Below, in pieces: positions 1-9,067 of a DNA stretch of 64,000 bases. The DNA is taken from contig NZ_CP144913.1 of assembly GCF_037198315.1 (NCBI RefSeq), positions 2,480,001 through 2,544,000 of the forward strand. The letters run 5' to 3'. The notes beneath the pieces were generated by a model. That model did no database searches, had not been told where the DNA came from, and saw only the letters and a program-made list of their open reading frames with translations. The stretch comes from Janibacter sp. A1S7 (GTDB lineage Bacteria; Actinomycetota; Actinomycetes; Actinomycetales; Dermatophilaceae). The position numbers were made by a program, and so were the translations under genes. Numbering within the stretch: the stretch's first letter is position 1; each line of letters starts with the position of its first letter.

Positions 1-118
1 AGGCCCCGTGGGCGGGGTCGCTCGTGGTGACGTCGCCGCGGACGGTGATCCGGCTGGAGTCGGAGCCCGTCTCGATGGCGACCACCTCCCCGAGCTCCTC
101 GATGATCCCGGTGAACAT
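1..118 (-). CDS. ribE: Riboflavin synthase alpha chain (N-terminal part, cut by window edge)
   Basis: Riboflavin synthase converts two molecules of 6,7-dimethyl-8-ribityllumazine into riboflavin. Only the first 39 codons lie in the window, but they open with MFTGIIEELG, the hallmark N-terminus of the family (first lumazine-binding barrel). The ATG at 116-118 overlaps the TGA of ribD (118-120) as ATGA, so the two genes are translationally coupled in one riboflavin operon controlled by the FMN riboswitch upstream of ribD. The rest of the gene lies beyond base 1. Confidence 0.9.
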   Translation of the reverse strand, partial: MFTGIIEELGEVVAIETGSDSSRITVRGDVTTSDPAHGA

Positions 119-1221
119 CAGCTGTCCCTTCTGACGGTGGCGGTGATGGCGACGTCGTCGCCCAGGCGGGTGACGTCCGTGGTGGTCAGGCGCAGCGCCT
201 CGGTGATGGTGGTGATGCCGGCGCCCTGCAGGACGGGGCGACCGTCGCCGAGCAGGGCCGGAGCCAGGTGGGCGACGACCTCGTCGACGAGGTCGGCCGC
301 GACGAAGGAGCCGGCGAGGTGGGCGCCGCCCTCGAGGAGGACGGAGCGGATGCCGCGCTCGTGCAGGGCCGCCAGGACCGCCGCGAGGTCGAGGCCGGCG
401 TCCGTGCGCGGGACGGCCACGACGTCGATGTCGGCGGCGATCAGGTGGTCGGTGGTCGCGTCGTCCGCGACGACGACGAGGGTCGGGGCGGCCTCGTCGA
501 GGACCCGTGCGGTCAGGGAGATCCCGGCCCCGGAGTCGAGGACGACGCGCAGCGGCTGGACCACGTCGGTGAGGTCGCGTGCGGCCAGGTGCGGGTCATC
601 GGCTCGCAGCGTTGCGGCCCCGACCACGACCGCGTCGCACCGGGCGCGCAGCCGGTGGACCTCTGCGCGGGCCTGCGGACCGGTGATCCACCGGCTGGTG
701 CCGTCCGCCGCGGCGGTGCGCCCATCGAGTGTGGCGGCGAGCTTCCAGGTGACGAAGGGCCGGTCGAGCGTCATGGCGTGCAACCACGCGCGGTTGACGT
801 GGGCGGCCGCGTCACCGCCGACGCCGACGAGGACCTCCACCCCCGCCTCGCGCAGCTCCTGCGCACCTCCCCCGGCCACGGCGGTGGGGTCCGGCACGGC
901 GATGACGACACGGGCCACGCCGGCGTCCAGCAGTGCCCGGGTGCACGGGCCGGTGCGGCCGGTGTGCCGGCACGGCTCGAGGGTGACGACTGCCGTTCCA
1001 CCCCGAGCCGACTCCCCCGCCGCGCGCAGTGCGTTGACCTCGGCGTGCGGCCCACCGGCGGACTCGTGGAGGCCTTCGCCCACGACCCGGCCGTCAACGT
1101 CCAGCAGGACGCACCCGACGACGGGGTTGGGGCTGGTGCGGCCCAGGGCGCGGGCGGCCAGCCCGACGGCGCGCGACATGGCGGCGTCGACCTCGGCTGC
1201 GTGGCCGACCGGCTGGCTCAT
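118..1221 (-). CDS. ribD: Bifunctional diaminohydroxyphosphoribosylaminopyrimidine deaminase / 5-amino-6-(5-phosphoribosylamino)uracil reductase
   Basis: RibD catalyses the deamination and the ribose-side-chain reduction that follow GTP cyclohydrolase II in riboflavin synthesis. The N-terminal half is a cytidine-deaminase-type domain: His59-Ala-Glu61 plus Cys84 and Cys93 (in LEPCRHTG and GPC) form the zinc and proton-shuttle site. The C-terminal half (about 145-360) is the NADPH-dependent reductase, with VTWKLAATLDGR and a late LLEGGAHLAG motif. The length of 367 aa is normal. I chose the ATG at 1219-1221 (MSQPVGHAAE) over a longer in-frame extension because a purine-rich site (GAGAGGG) lies just upstream and the extension would run into the riboswitch. 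An FMN riboswitch sits about 130 bases upstream and ribE follows directly. Confidence 0.94.
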   Translation of the reverse strand: MSQPVGHAAEVDAAMSRAVGLAARALGRTSPNPVVGCVLLDVDGRVVGEGLHESAGGPHAEVNALRAAGESARGGTAVVTLEPCRHTGRTGPCTRALLDAGVARVVIAVPDPTAVAGGGAQELREAGVEVLVGVGGDAAAHVNRAWLHAMTLDRPFVTWKLAATLDGRTAAADGTSRWITGPQARAEVHRLRARCDAVVVGAATLRADDPHLAARDLTDVVQPLRVVLDSGAGISLTARVLDEAAPTLVVVADDATTDHLIAADIDVVAVPRTDAGLDLAAVLAALHERGIRSVLLEGGAHLAGSFVAADLVDEVVAHLAPALLGDGRPVLQGAGITTITEALRLTTTDVTRLGDDVAITATVRRDS

Positions 1222-1316
1222 GGAACCCTCTCGTGCTCTGACGCGAGCAACGGGGCGAGGGAGACACGTCCTGCGACGTGACGGCGTGCACCGGAAGGTC
1301 GATCGCTCGACCTCGA

Positions 1317-1490
1317 CCGTGCCGCTGGGAAGACCACGCGGCACGGCGGCGCCACCGCGTGCTGCCTCCCATCCGGACTTTCACCGTCGGTGCTGGAGTT
1401 CCACCAGCTCGGCTCCCCTCCGTGAGGACGAGGAGTTCGCGGACTGTCACCGCCGGCTCGGACTTTCACCGACCCCGGAGCACGCGTACG
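1317..1490 (-). promoter_or_regulatory. FMN riboswitch (RFN element) of the rib operon
   Basis: Read on the minus strand, 1490-1353 has the conserved RFN blocks: a GGGGTCGGTGAAAGTCC-like segment (about 1476-1460), an internal CGGTGACAGTCCGC block, and a distal ACGGTGAAAGTCCGGATGGG block (1387-1368), closed by complementary arms near 1490-1481 and 1362-1353. The family binds flavin mononucleotide and shuts down riboflavin genes. Just downstream, 1317-1325 and 1338-1346 are 9-base complementary arms (CCGTGCCGC/GCGGCACGG) around a 12-base loop, a plausible expression-platform hairpin. There is no U-run, so control could be translational or Rho-linked. ribD follows on the same strand. Confidence 0.93.
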
Positions 1491-1625
1491 ACGTTTGTTC
1501 GTACGCTCACGAGGATACCCGTCCGCTCGTGATCACGGCACGTGGGTCCGCTCACAGGCTCCAGCACCGCCACGTGGGTCGGGGCCGGATCCCGACAGCA
1601 TCCCCAGCGATGTGCCGACACACGA

Positions 1626-1665
1626 CGAAGGGGGCTGACGACCGCGTGGTCGTCGGCCCCCTTCG
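1626..1665 (-). terminator. Hairpin terminator after sucD, built from an inverted pair of CGAAGGGGG
   Basis: Arms 1626-1643 and 1648-1665 pair over 18 bases with one wobble around a GCGT loop. It lies 17 bases after the sucD stop. Both arm ends are the 9-mer CGAAGGGGG that recurs through the window. There is no long U-run, as is common in actinomycete terminators. Confidence 0.75.
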
Positions 1666-1681
1666 CCGGGAGGTGCCGGTC

Positions 1682-2572
1682 CTACTTGCTCAGGCCCTGC
1701 ATGATCTCGCGCATGAGGTCCGCGGTCGCGGACGGCGTCTTGCCGACCTTGACGCCGGCGGCCTCGAGGGCCTCCTTCTTGGCGGCGGCCGTGCCCGAGG
1801 AGCCGGAGACGATGGCGCCGGCGTGGCCCATCGTCTTGCCCTCGGGTGCGGTGAAGCCCGCGACGTACCCGACGACGGGCTTGGTCACGTTGTCCTTGAT
1901 GTAGGCCGCCGCGCGCTCCTCGGCGTCGCCACCGATCTCGCCGATCATGACGATCGCGTCGGTCTCGGGGTCGTTCTCGAAGGCCTCGAGGCAGTCGATG
2001 TGCGTGGTCCCGATGACCGGGTCGCCACCGATGCCGACGCCCGTGGAGAAGCCGAACTCACGCAGCTCGTACATCATCTGGTACGTGAGCGTGCCGGACT
2101 TGGACACCAGACCGATACGACCCGCGCCGGCGATGCTGGCCGGGATGATGCCCGCGTTGGACTGCCCGGGGCTGATCAGACCGGGGCAGTTCGGACCGAT
2201 GATCCGGGTGGCCTTGCCCTTGCTGTAGTTGTAGAACTCTGCGGAGTCCTTGACCGCGATGCCCTCGGTGATGACGACGGCGAGCGGGATCTCGGCGTCG
2301 ATCGCCTCGACGACGGCGGACTTGGCGAAGGCCGGCGGCACGAAGATGACCGACACGTCGGCGCCGGTCTCCTTCATCGCGTCGGCGACGGAGCCGAAGA
2401 CGGGAACGGACTGCCCCGAGGGGAAGTCGACGCTCTGGCCGGCCTTCTTGGGGTTGACGCCGCCCACGACGTTCGTGCCGGCGGCAAGCATGAGCGTGGT
2501 GTGCTTCATGCCCTCGGAGCCGGTCATGCCCTGGACGATGACCTTGGAGTCAGCGGTGAGGAAGATTGCCAT
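1682..2572 (-). CDS. sucD: Succinyl-CoA synthetase (ADP-forming), alpha subunit
   Basis: SucD binds CoA and carries the phosphohistidine of succinyl-CoA synthetase, the TCA-cycle step that makes ATP or GTP from succinyl-CoA. The N-terminal CoA-binding Rossmann domain is clear ([12 protein letters not shown] near residue 11), GPNCPG lies near 126-131, and the active-site His is His250 in GHAGAIVSG. The length of 296 aa is standard. It starts 18 bases after the sucC stop, so the two subunits are co-transcribed. A hairpin terminator follows at 1626-1665. Ordinary and intact. Confidence 0.97.
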   Translation of the reverse strand: MAIFLTADSKVIVQGMTGSEGMKHTTLMLAAGTNVVGGVNPKKAGQSVDFPSGQSVPVFGSVADAMKETGADVSVIFVPPAFAKSAVVEAIDAEIPLAVVITEGIAVKDSAEFYNYSKGKATRIIGPNCPGLISPGQSNAGIIPASIAGAGRIGLVSKSGTLTYQMMYELREFGFSTGVGIGGDPVIGTTHIDCLEAFENDPETDAIVMIGEIGGDAEERAAAYIKDNVTKPVVGYVAGFTAPEGKTMGHAGAIVSGSSGTAAAKKEALEAAGVKVGKTPSATADLMREIMQGLSK

Positions 2573-2590
2573 GTCTGTTCTCTACGTCCT

Positions 2591-3772
2591 TTACTTCGCG
2601 GCCAGCTCGGCGGCCTTGCGGGCAGCGCCGTCCATGGTGTCCTCGATGGACACCAACGGGTGGTTGAACTCGGCGAGGATGCGCCGGCCCTCCTCGACGT
2701 TGTTGCCGTCGAGGCGGACGACGAGGGGCTTGCTGGCCTCGTCACCCAAGGTCTTCAGGGCGCCGACGATGCCGTCCGCCACCGCGTCGCACGCGGTGAT
2801 GCCACCGAAGACGTTGACGAAGACGGACTTGACCTGCTCGTCGTTCAGGATGACGTCCAGGCCGTTGGCCATGACCTCGGCCGAGGCGCCGCCACCGATG
2901 TCGAGGAAGTTGGCCGGCTTGGCCCGGCCCCCGGTGTGGTCCTCGCCCGCGTAGGCGACGACGTCCAGGGTGCTCATGACCAGGCCGGCGCCGTTGCCGA
3001 TGATGCCGACGTTGCCGTCGAGCTTGACGTAGTTCAGACCCAGGTCCTTGGCCTTGGCCTCGAGCGGGTCGGCCGCGGCCGAGTCCTCGAGGGCGGCGTG
3101 GTCCGGCTGGCGGAAGTCGGCGTTGCCGTCGAGGGTGACCTTGCCGTCGAGGGCGATGATCTCGCCCTGCTCGGTCTTCACCAGCGGGTTGACCTCGACG
3201 AGGGTGGCGTCCTCGTCGCGGTAGACGACCCAGAGCTTCTTGATCGCGTCCGCGATCTTCGGCTGGTCGGCGGCCTCGAAGCCGGCCGCCTCGACGATCT
3301 CCTTCGCCTTGGCGTCGTCGATGCCGACATTGGGGTCGACCGCGATGCGTGCGAGCGCCTCGGGGCGCTCCACGGCGAGCTGCTCGATCTCCACCCCGCC
3401 CTCGACGGAACACATGGCCAGGTAGGTCCGGTTGGCCCGGTCGAGCAGGATCGAGAAGTAGTACTCCTCGGCGATCTGGGCGCCCTGGGCGATCATGACC
3501 TCGTGGACCGTGTGGCCCTTGATGTCCATGCCCAGGATGGCCTCGGCGTGCGCCTCGGCCTCGTCGGCCGTCTTGGCGACCTTGACGCCGCCGGCCTTGC
3601 CACGACCCCCGGTCTTGACCTGAGCCTTGACCACGGTGACGCCGCCGCTCTTGGCGCCGATGGTCTCGGCGGCGGCTCGCGCCTCCTGCGGGGTGGTGGC
3701 AACGGCGCCGGCAAGAACCGGGACGCCGTGCTTCTCGAACACGTCGCGTGCTTGGTACTCGAAGAGATCCAC
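2591..3772 (-). CDS. sucC: Succinyl-CoA synthetase (ADP-forming), beta subunit
   Basis: SucC is the nucleotide-binding subunit of succinyl-CoA synthetase. It has an ATP-grasp N-terminal domain with [17 protein letters not shown] at the start, the glycine-rich GGRGKAGGV near residue 48, and a C-terminal CoA-ligase domain with [13 protein letters not shown] chose the GTG at 3770-3772, which encodes the family-typical first residues (V/M)DLFEYQA and gives 393 aa; a longer in-frame ATG (3856) adds 28 residues unlike the family. An AGAGGA sequence about 12 bases upstream may serve as ribosome binding site. First gene of the sucC-sucD operon. Confidence 0.96.
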   Translation of the reverse strand: MDLFEYQARDVFEKHGVPVLAGAVATTPQEARAAAETIGAKSGGVTVVKAQVKTGGRGKAGGVKVAKTADEAEAHAEAILGMDIKGHTVHEVMIAQGAQIAEEYYFSILLDRANRTYLAMCSVEGGVEIEQLAVERPEALARIAVDPNVGIDDAKAKEIVEAAGFEAADQPKIADAIKKLWVVYRDEDATLVEVNPLVKTEQGEIIALDGKVTLDGNADFRQPDHAALEDSAAADPLEAKAKDLGLNYVKLDGNVGIIGNGAGLVMSTLDVVAYAGEDHTGGRAKPANFLDIGGGASAEVMANGLDVILNDEQVKSVFVNVFGGITACDAVADGIVGALKTLGDEASKPLVVRLDGNNVEEGRRILAEFNHPLVSIEDTMDGAARKAAELAAK

Positions 3773-3937
3773 GAGGGTGATTCCGTCCTCTGCTGTGGTA
3801 ACGGGGTGCGGGTCGAGAGTAGCGCCCGAGGGGTGGCGTCGGCACGTCCGGTCCATCCGGGACCATTGAATGGTCCATCACGGACCGGTCTCAACTATTG
3901 CCCCGACCAGTGAACGCGGGGTTACCGTGTGGTCACC

Positions 3938-4855
3938 ATGGCTCTGCAGCAGGCACGCGACACCGCCGACGTGAGCAGCGATGCGGCACCGTCGCCCTCG
4001 CTGCGCAGCGGCGTGTGCCGGCAGCTGCGGCAGATGGCCACGCCCCGGTCGGCGGTCTTCGCCGCGGTCGAGGTCATCTGGGCGTCCACCCACGTGTCGC
4101 TCTACCCCTTCGGGGCCCGCCGGCCGCGCCGAGGGCCGGTCGGACAGGGGTACCGCATCGAGCACCTCTCGCCCATGCAGCGCGGGATGTTCGTCTCCGG
4201 GGTCGCCGAGCTCGGAACGCCGATCCTGCTGCTGCACGGCCTGGCCGACAACCACTCGATCTTCGCGCTGCTGCGCCGGGGTCTGCTGCGTCGCGGGTTC
4301 TCCCAGGTCTTCGCGATGAACTACTCGGCCCGCACCACGGACGTTCGCACGCTCGCCGTCCAGCTGGCCGAGGAGATCGAGGCAATCGCCCAGGAGACCG
4401 GGTACGAGAGGATCCACGTGGTGGCACACAGCCTCGGCGGGGTGATCGGCCGCTACTACGTCACCCGACTCGGCGGTGACGAGCGCGTGCACACCCTCGT
4501 CACACTGGGCTCCCCCCACACCGGGACGCTCTGGGCCCACGTCGCCCCGACCCCGCTGGCACGCCAGCTGCGTCCCGCCAGCCCGCTGATGCGGGAGCTG
4601 AATCAGCCGGCCCCGGGCTGCCGGACCCGCGTCGTCGCCTTCTGGTCCGACACCGACGAGGCGGTTGTGCCCGCCGTCAACGCGTCCCTGGAGCAGGAGG
4701 GGGTCGCCACGACGAACATCCGGCTGCGCGGGGTGGGGCACATCTCCCTGCCGATCCTGCCGAGCGTCGTCCACCGCATCGCCCGCAGCCTGACCCAGCT
4801 CGACAGCGACGGCGATCCCACCGCCTCGGTGACGCATCTCTCACCCGTGACCTGA
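3938..4855 (+). CDS. Alpha/beta-hydrolase, triacylglycerol lipase-like
   Basis: A serine hydrolase of the alpha/beta fold. Visible features are the oxyanion-side TPILLLHGLADN near residue 92, the nucleophile elbow AHSLGG (Ser near 166), and a C-terminal VGHISL that supplies the catalytic His. This pattern fits the actinobacterial esterase/lipase group that includes bacterial triacylglycerol lipases (LipA/EstA type). A hydrophobic stretch is weak and no clear signal peptide is seen, so location is uncertain. The start is taken at ATG 3938; a GTG three codons earlier (3929) is possible. TACCGT at 3923-3928 is a good -10 element, implying a leader of only a few bases. Substrate unknown. Confidence 0.8.
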   Translation: MALQQARDTADVSSDAAPSPSLRSGVCRQLRQMATPRSAVFAAVEVIWASTHVSLYPFGARRPRRGPVGQGYRIEHLSPMQRGMFVSGVAELGTPILLLHGLADNHSIFALLRRGLLRRGFSQVFAMNYSARTTDVRTLAVQLAEEIEAIAQETGYERIHVVAHSLGGVIGRYYVTRLGGDERVHTLVTLGSPHTGTLWAHVAPTPLARQLRPASPLMRELNQPAPGCRTRVVAFWSDTDEAVVPAVNASLEQEGVATTNIRLRGVGHISLPILPSVVHRIARSLTQLDSDGDPTASVTHLSPVT

Positions 4856-4905
4856 CCCGCGTGCGCGGTTTTCCGCCATCATGGCCGACGCCGAGGACCC
4901 CGGTT

Positions 4906-4933
4906 TTGCGTAACGAAATGGTCACGCTAGGGT
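4906..4933 (+). promoter_or_regulatory. Promoter of the M23 peptidase gene with GTNAC direct repeat
   Basis: TTGCGT (4906-4911) and TAGGGT (4928-4933) are spaced by 16 bases, a fair housekeeping-type -35/-10 pair in an unusually A+T-rich gap. Inside the spacer is a direct repeat GTAAC-N6-GTCAC (4910-4925), like the GTNAC repeats reported for the MtrA response regulator at actinobacterial cell-wall hydrolase genes. The MtrA link is inference. Confidence 0.5.
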
Positions 4934-4981
4934 TTCGGAGATTTGTCCTAGATATTCCCTGCCGAGGACGACGTCTTTTTC

Positions 4982-5806
4982 ATGAGTGAGTATTCGGGTC
5001 GACACCGTCCTCCCACACGCGCAGAGCGCCGCGCCCTCGAACGCCGCTCCCGCCTCCCCAAGAGCTTCTCCGCCGCCTACGCACTGCCGACGGCTGCCGC
5101 CGTGACCTTGGCGCTCACCGCCGTCGGTGCCACCGCCGCCCAGTCCTCGCCCTTCTCGGGCGAGGTCGCCGAGCAGGCATCGGCCTCGCTGAACGCGACC
5201 GCGCTTCTCGAGGACCCGCAGCTGGCCAAGGACGTGCGCACCGAGGTCGCCACTGCCTCCCGCAACTCCTCAGGGCTCTCCGAGCGTCGCCGCGCTGTGG
5301 CCGACGACGTCGCCGAGAGCCAGGTCCGCGCCCAGGAGCGTGCCGACCGGGACAAGGAGCGCACGGACCTCGCCGCGAAGAAGAAGCCCGAGGACACGCA
5401 GGACGCCGAGACGACCGCCTCCGGTTGGGTCCGCCCGCTGGCCAGCGGGCCACTCACCTCCGGCTTCGGCGTCCGTTGGGGACGGCTGCACGCCGGGGTC
5501 GACTACGGCGCTTCCGTGGGTACCCCGCTGCGGGCCATGAGCGAGGGCACGGTCGTCGGGGCCGGCCCGATGAGCGGCTACGGGATCTACATCGACGTCG
5601 AGTACGCGGACGGAACCGTCTCCCGCTACGGACACCTGTCCTCCGTCGCCGCCTCGGTCGGCCAGCAGGTCGCCGCCGGTGAGACCGTCGCCTACTCCGG
5701 CAACACCGGTCGCTCGACCGGTCCGCACCTCCACCTGGAGATCCGCCCCGGCGGCGGCGAGCCGGTCGACCCGACGGGCTGGCTGACCGAGCGAGGCATC
5801 CTCTGA
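4982..5806 (+). CDS. Secreted/anchored M23 (LytM-type) metallopeptidase
   Basis: A peptidoglycan endopeptidase candidate. The N-terminal arm is basic, followed by a single hydrophobic segment (about 34-54) acting as signal peptide or anchor. A charged Ala/Glu/Arg-rich region (about 60-140) comes next, then a C-terminal M23 domain (148-274) with His170 and Asp174 in HAGVDYG and His249-Leu-His251 in GPHLHLE, the zinc site of lysostaphin/LytM enzymes. All ligands are present, so it should be active rather than an EnvC-like activator. GAGGAC upstream of ATG 4982 is the likely ribosome binding site. It is monocistronic and convergent with pcrA. The promoter carries a possible MtrA site. Confidence 0.9.
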   Translation: MSEYSGRHRPPTRAERRALERRSRLPKSFSAAYALPTAAAVTLALTAVGATAAQSSPFSGEVAEQASASLNATALLEDPQLAKDVRTEVATASRNSSGLSERRRAVADDVAESQVRAQERADRDKERTDLAAKKKPEDTQDAETTASGWVRPLASGPLTSGFGVRWGRLHAGVDYGASVGTPLRAMSEGTVVGAGPMSGYGIYIDVEYADGTVSRYGHLSSVAASVGQQVAAGETVAYSGNTGRSTGPHLHLEIRPGGGEPVDPTGWLTERGIL

Positions 5807-5856
5807 CGTCCTGAGCACGACGAAGGGGGCCGGTCACCTCTCGGGCGTCGGGGCCC

Positions 5857-8334
5857 TCAGATCTTTTCGAGGGGCGCGTAGCGCAGCAGCAGACGCTTGA
5901 CCCCGTCCTCTCCCCCGAAGTCGACGTGGGCCATCGCCTTGTCGCCCGCACCCTCGACGCGGATGACCGTGCCGAGACCGAAGCTGTCATGGGTGACCTT
6001 GTCCCCGTCGGCGAGCGCGATGATCGGACGGTTGCCCGGTGAGCGCACGCCGGGCCGGGCGGCCAGCCGCGCCACCGCGGGCTCGCGGCCGGGCCCGCTG
6101 GAGCCACCGGGGCCGCCGAGCGGCGGGCCGGTGCGCTCCCACTGCAGCAGGTGCTCCGGGATCTCGTCGAGGAAGCGCGAGGGCGGGTTGTACTGGGGCG
6201 TGCCGAACACATTGCGCACCGCGGCCCGGGACAGGTGCAGTCGCTCGCGGGCACGGGTGATCCCGACGTAGGCCAGTCGACGCTCTTCCTCCAGCTCCGT
6301 GGAGTCACCGAGGCTGCGGTTGTGCGGGAAGGTCCCGTCCTCCATGCCGGTGAGGAACACGACGGGAAACTCCAGGCCCTTGGCCGTGTGGAGGGTCATC
6401 AGGGTGACCACGCCCTGGTCGACGGCACCGTCCGGGCCCTCCTCGTCCTCGGGGATCTCGTCGGCGTCCGCGACAAGGCTCACCTGCTCGAGGAAGTCGT
6501 CGAGGCTGACCACCTCGCCCGTCACCTCGCGGGTCGCGTCGAACTCGCGGGCCACACCGACCAGCTCGGCGAGGTTCTCCAACCGGGTCTCGTCCTGCGG
6601 GTCCCGGCTCGCCTGCAGCTCGGCGACGTAGCCAGTACGCTCCAGGACGGCCTCGAGGAGGTCGCCGATCCCCCCTTCGCCCTCGTACTGCTCCCGCAGG
6701 CCCTCCAGGAGCGCGGTGAAACCGGCGATCGACGTCACCGAGCGGGTGGCGATGCCCGGCGCGTCCTCCGCCCGTCCGAGGGCGGCGATGAGCGGGATGC
6801 GCTCGCGCTCGGCGAGCTGCCCGATCGCGACCAGCGCGCGGTCGCCGATGCCGCGCTTGGGCACGTTGACGATGCGGCGCAGGTTGACCGTGTCGGCAGG
6901 GTTGGCGATGACGTGGAGGTAGGCCAACGCGTCCTTCACCTCACGCCGCTCGTAGAAACGGGTGCCGCCGACGACCTTGTACGGCAGGCCGACCCGGACG
7001 AAGACCTCCTCGATCGCACGCGACTGCGCATTGGTCCGGTAGAACACCGCGACATCGCCCGGTCGCACGCCGTGCTCGTCGTGCAGGTCGTCGATGGTCT
7101 GGGCGACGAAGGACGCCTCATCGTGCTCGTTGTCACCGACGTAGGCGACGACCGGCACTCCGTCGCCGGCCTCGGTCCACAGGTTCTTCTTGCGACGGGA
7201 CTCGTTGCGCTCGATGACGGCATTGGCCGCGGTGAGGATCGTCTGCGTCGAGCGGTAGTTCTGCTCGAGCACGATCGTGCGCGCATGCGGGTAGTCCTGC
7301 TCGAACTCGATGATGTTGCGGATGGAGGCACCGCGGAAGGCGTAGATGGACTGGTCCGCATCACCGACGACGACGAGGTCGCTCGGTTCGACGGTCTTGG
7401 AGACGGTGGCCGAGCTGCGGTCGTGCGGGCGGCCCTCGGCGCCGCCACCCACGAGCTCACGCACCAGCTGGTACTGCGCGTGGTTGGTGTCCTGGTACTC
7501 GTCGACGAGCACGTAACGGAAGCGACGGCGATAGTGCTCGGCCACGTCCGGGAAGGCCTGCAGGATGTTGACCGTCGTCATGATGATGTCGTCGAAGTCC
7601 AGGGCGTTGGCCTGACGCAACCGGCGCTGGTACTCGCTGTAGACCTGCGCCAGCGTGCGGTCCTGAGGTGCTCCGCCGGTCTGCGCGTCCTCGTCGATCG
7701 AGACGCTGCGGGCGAACTCCTCCTCATCGACCAGCTCGTTCTTCAGGTTGCTGATCCGGTGACCGAAGGCTCGCGGCGGGAAACGCTTCGGGTCCAGGTC
7801 GAGGTCCCGCATCACGAGTGCGACCAGCCGCTGGCTGTCCGCGGCATCGTAGATGGAGAAGTTGCTCTTCATCCCGACCTTGGTCGCCTCGCGGCGCAGG
7901 ATCCGCACGCACGCCGAGTGGAAGGTCATCACCCACATCGCCCGAGCCCGCGGGCCCACGAGCTCCTCGACCCGCTCACGCATCTCGGCAGCGGCCTTGT
8001 TGGTGAAGGTGATCGCCAGCACCTGGCCGGGCTGGGCGCCCCGGGCCGCCAGCAGGTGACCGATGCGGTGGGTGAGCACGCGGGTCTTGCCGGAGCCGGC
8101 GCCGGCGATGATCAGCAGCGGCCCACCCTGATGGACGACGGCCTCTCGCTGGGCGTCGTTGAGACCCGCCAGGAGTTCCTCGGGGTCGACCTCGTGGGGT
8201 GGGCGGTGGTGGGCGTGGGCGGCCCGGGTCGGGCCCTCGTCGGACATCGCCCAGGTCGGCACTCCGGAGTCGGTCACCTCCCGGGTCCAGTCACCGGGAA
8301 GGGCATCGGGAAGGTCGTCGAAGAGGCTGCTCAT
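5857..8334 (-). CDS. pcrA: ATP-dependent DNA helicase PcrA/UvrD1
   Basis: Superfamily 1A 3'-5' helicase for nucleotide excision repair and clearing of RecA or transcription complexes. It has the Q motif (LNDAQREAV), Walker A GAGSGKT, Walker B VDEYQDTN, the GDADQSIYAFRGA motif, the VTLMTLHTAKGLEFPVVF motif IV/V region and GITRARERL (VI). The last 45 residues form the Tudor-like C-terminal domain of PcrA (KVTHDSFGLGTV...), which contacts RNA polymerase in studied homologues. Length is 825 aa. Start ATG 8334 (MSSLFDDLPD) is chosen because GGAG lies 8 bases upstream; an in-frame ATG 33 bases further out lacks support. TAGGCT ten bases before the start is a likely -10. Confidence 0.96.
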   Translation of the reverse strand: MSSLFDDLPDALPGDWTREVTDSGVPTWAMSDEGPTRAAHAHHRPPHEVDPEELLAGLNDAQREAVVHQGGPLLIIAGAGSGKTRVLTHRIGHLLAARGAQPGQVLAITFTNKAAAEMRERVEELVGPRARAMWVMTFHSACVRILRREATKVGMKSNFSIYDAADSQRLVALVMRDLDLDPKRFPPRAFGHRISNLKNELVDEEEFARSVSIDEDAQTGGAPQDRTLAQVYSEYQRRLRQANALDFDDIIMTTVNILQAFPDVAEHYRRRFRYVLVDEYQDTNHAQYQLVRELVGGGAEGRPHDRSSATVSKTVEPSDLVVVGDADQSIYAFRGASIRNIIEFEQDYPHARTIVLEQNYRSTQTILTAANAVIERNESRRKKNLWTEAGDGVPVVAYVGDNEHDEASFVAQTIDDLHDEHGVRPGDVAVFYRTNAQSRAIEEVFVRVGLPYKVVGGTRFYERREVKDALAYLHVIANPADTVNLRRIVNVPKRGIGDRALVAIGQLAERERIPLIAALGRAEDAPGIATRSVTSIAGFTALLEGLREQYEGEGGIGDLLEAVLERTGYVAELQASRDPQDETRLENLAELVGVAREFDATREVTGEVVSLDDFLEQVSLVADADEIPEDEEGPDGAVDQGVVTLMTLHTAKGLEFPVVFLTGMEDGTFPHNRSLGDSTELEEERRLAYVGITRARERLHLSRAAVRNVFGTPQYNPPSRFLDEIPEHLLQWERTGPPLGGPGGSSGPGREPAVARLAARPGVRSPGNRPIIALADGDKVTHDSFGLGTVIRVEGAGDKAMAHVDFGGEDGVKRLLLRYAPLEKI

Positions 8335-8388
8335 GTCGCACTCCAGCCTACGTGGGGCCGGTGACACCCCGACGCCTCGTCCCCGCCC

Positions 8389-9003
8389 TCAGGCGCGGGC
8401 CACCCCGAGCGAGAGGGCGCCCATCGGCCGGGGCGCCTCGGGCTGGTAGAAGTGCTCGACCTCACCGAGCGTGAAGCCGGCCGCCTCGAGCATCACCGCC
8501 GGCTCCCGCGTGAGGTGGCACCCGCCCGCCAGGCGTTTCTGGAGCGGCTCCAGGCGGTGCTGCCACCTGCGCACCGCCTCGTCGGGGGCGAGCCCGTGCT
8601 CGAGGAAGTGCAGGGCCCCGCCCGGCCGGAGCACGCGCCGCACCTCCGCCAGGGCAGCGACCGGATCAGGGATCGTGCACAGGGACCAGGTCACCAGCGC
8701 CGAGTCGAGGGCCTCGTCGGCGAAGGGCAGGCGTTGCCCGTCCGGACCCGCACGCTCCACCGGGACAGCGCTGGCCGCGACCCGGTCAGCGGCCAGACGC
8801 CAGGCCAGGTCCGCCGGCTCGACCGCCCGCACCCGCGTGACGGTCCGTGGGTAGAACGGCACGTTGAGCCCGGACCCGAAGCCGACCTCGACGACCTCAC
8901 CGTCCAGGCCGGCACACGCCCGCCGTCGGTGCGGCTCCAGCGCCGCGAGACCACAGGTCCGGTCGACCAGCCGGGGCAGGATGTGGTCGCGGTAGATGCC
9001 CAC
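8389..9003 (-). CDS. Class I SAM-dependent methyltransferase
   Basis: A small (204 aa) methyltransferase of the UbiE/METTL7-like group. The SAM-binding motif I VVEVGFGSGLN lies near residue 37, motif II acidic VRAVEPAD near 59, and motif IV SALVTWSLCTIPDP near 103. The end, with VEHFYQPEAPRPMGALSLGVARA, is typical of bacterial METTL7-like proteins, whose substrates are usually unknown (thiols or lipids have been suggested). GTG 9003 is chosen because GGGAGG precedes it; the longer in-frame ATG extension has no family resemblance. Same strand as pcrA and 54 bases upstream of it, so possibly co-transcribed. Confidence 0.8.
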   Translation of the reverse strand: MGIYRDHILPRLVDRTCGLAALEPHRRRACAGLDGEVVEVGFGSGLNVPFYPRTVTRVRAVEPADLAWRLAADRVAASAVPVERAGPDGQRLPFADEALDSALVTWSLCTIPDPVAALAEVRRVLRPGGALHFLEHGLAPDEAVRRWQHRLEPLQKRLAGGCHLTREPAVMLEAAGFTLGEVEHFYQPEAPRPMGALSLGVARA

Positions 9004-9067
9004 AGGCACCCCTCCCTTCGTCACGACCCCAGTCTGGCACCACGCCACCACGACATACGATCGGCGG

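Noticed and set aside
8..3913. A very long plus-strand open frame (about 1300 codons)
   Set aside because: It lies antisense to ribD, sucD and sucC, shows low-complexity Arg/Ala/Asp/Gly composition and no family motif. Such shadow frames are common at this G+C content.
5821..5860. Terminator between the M23 peptidase and pcrA
   Set aside because: It has one 9-mer copy but no convincing complementary arm; only a weak GGGCC/GGCCC pairing is seen.
6151..8364. Plus-strand open frame antisense to pcrA
   Set aside because: The minus strand carries complete helicase motifs; the plus frame is compositionally biased and unrecognisable.
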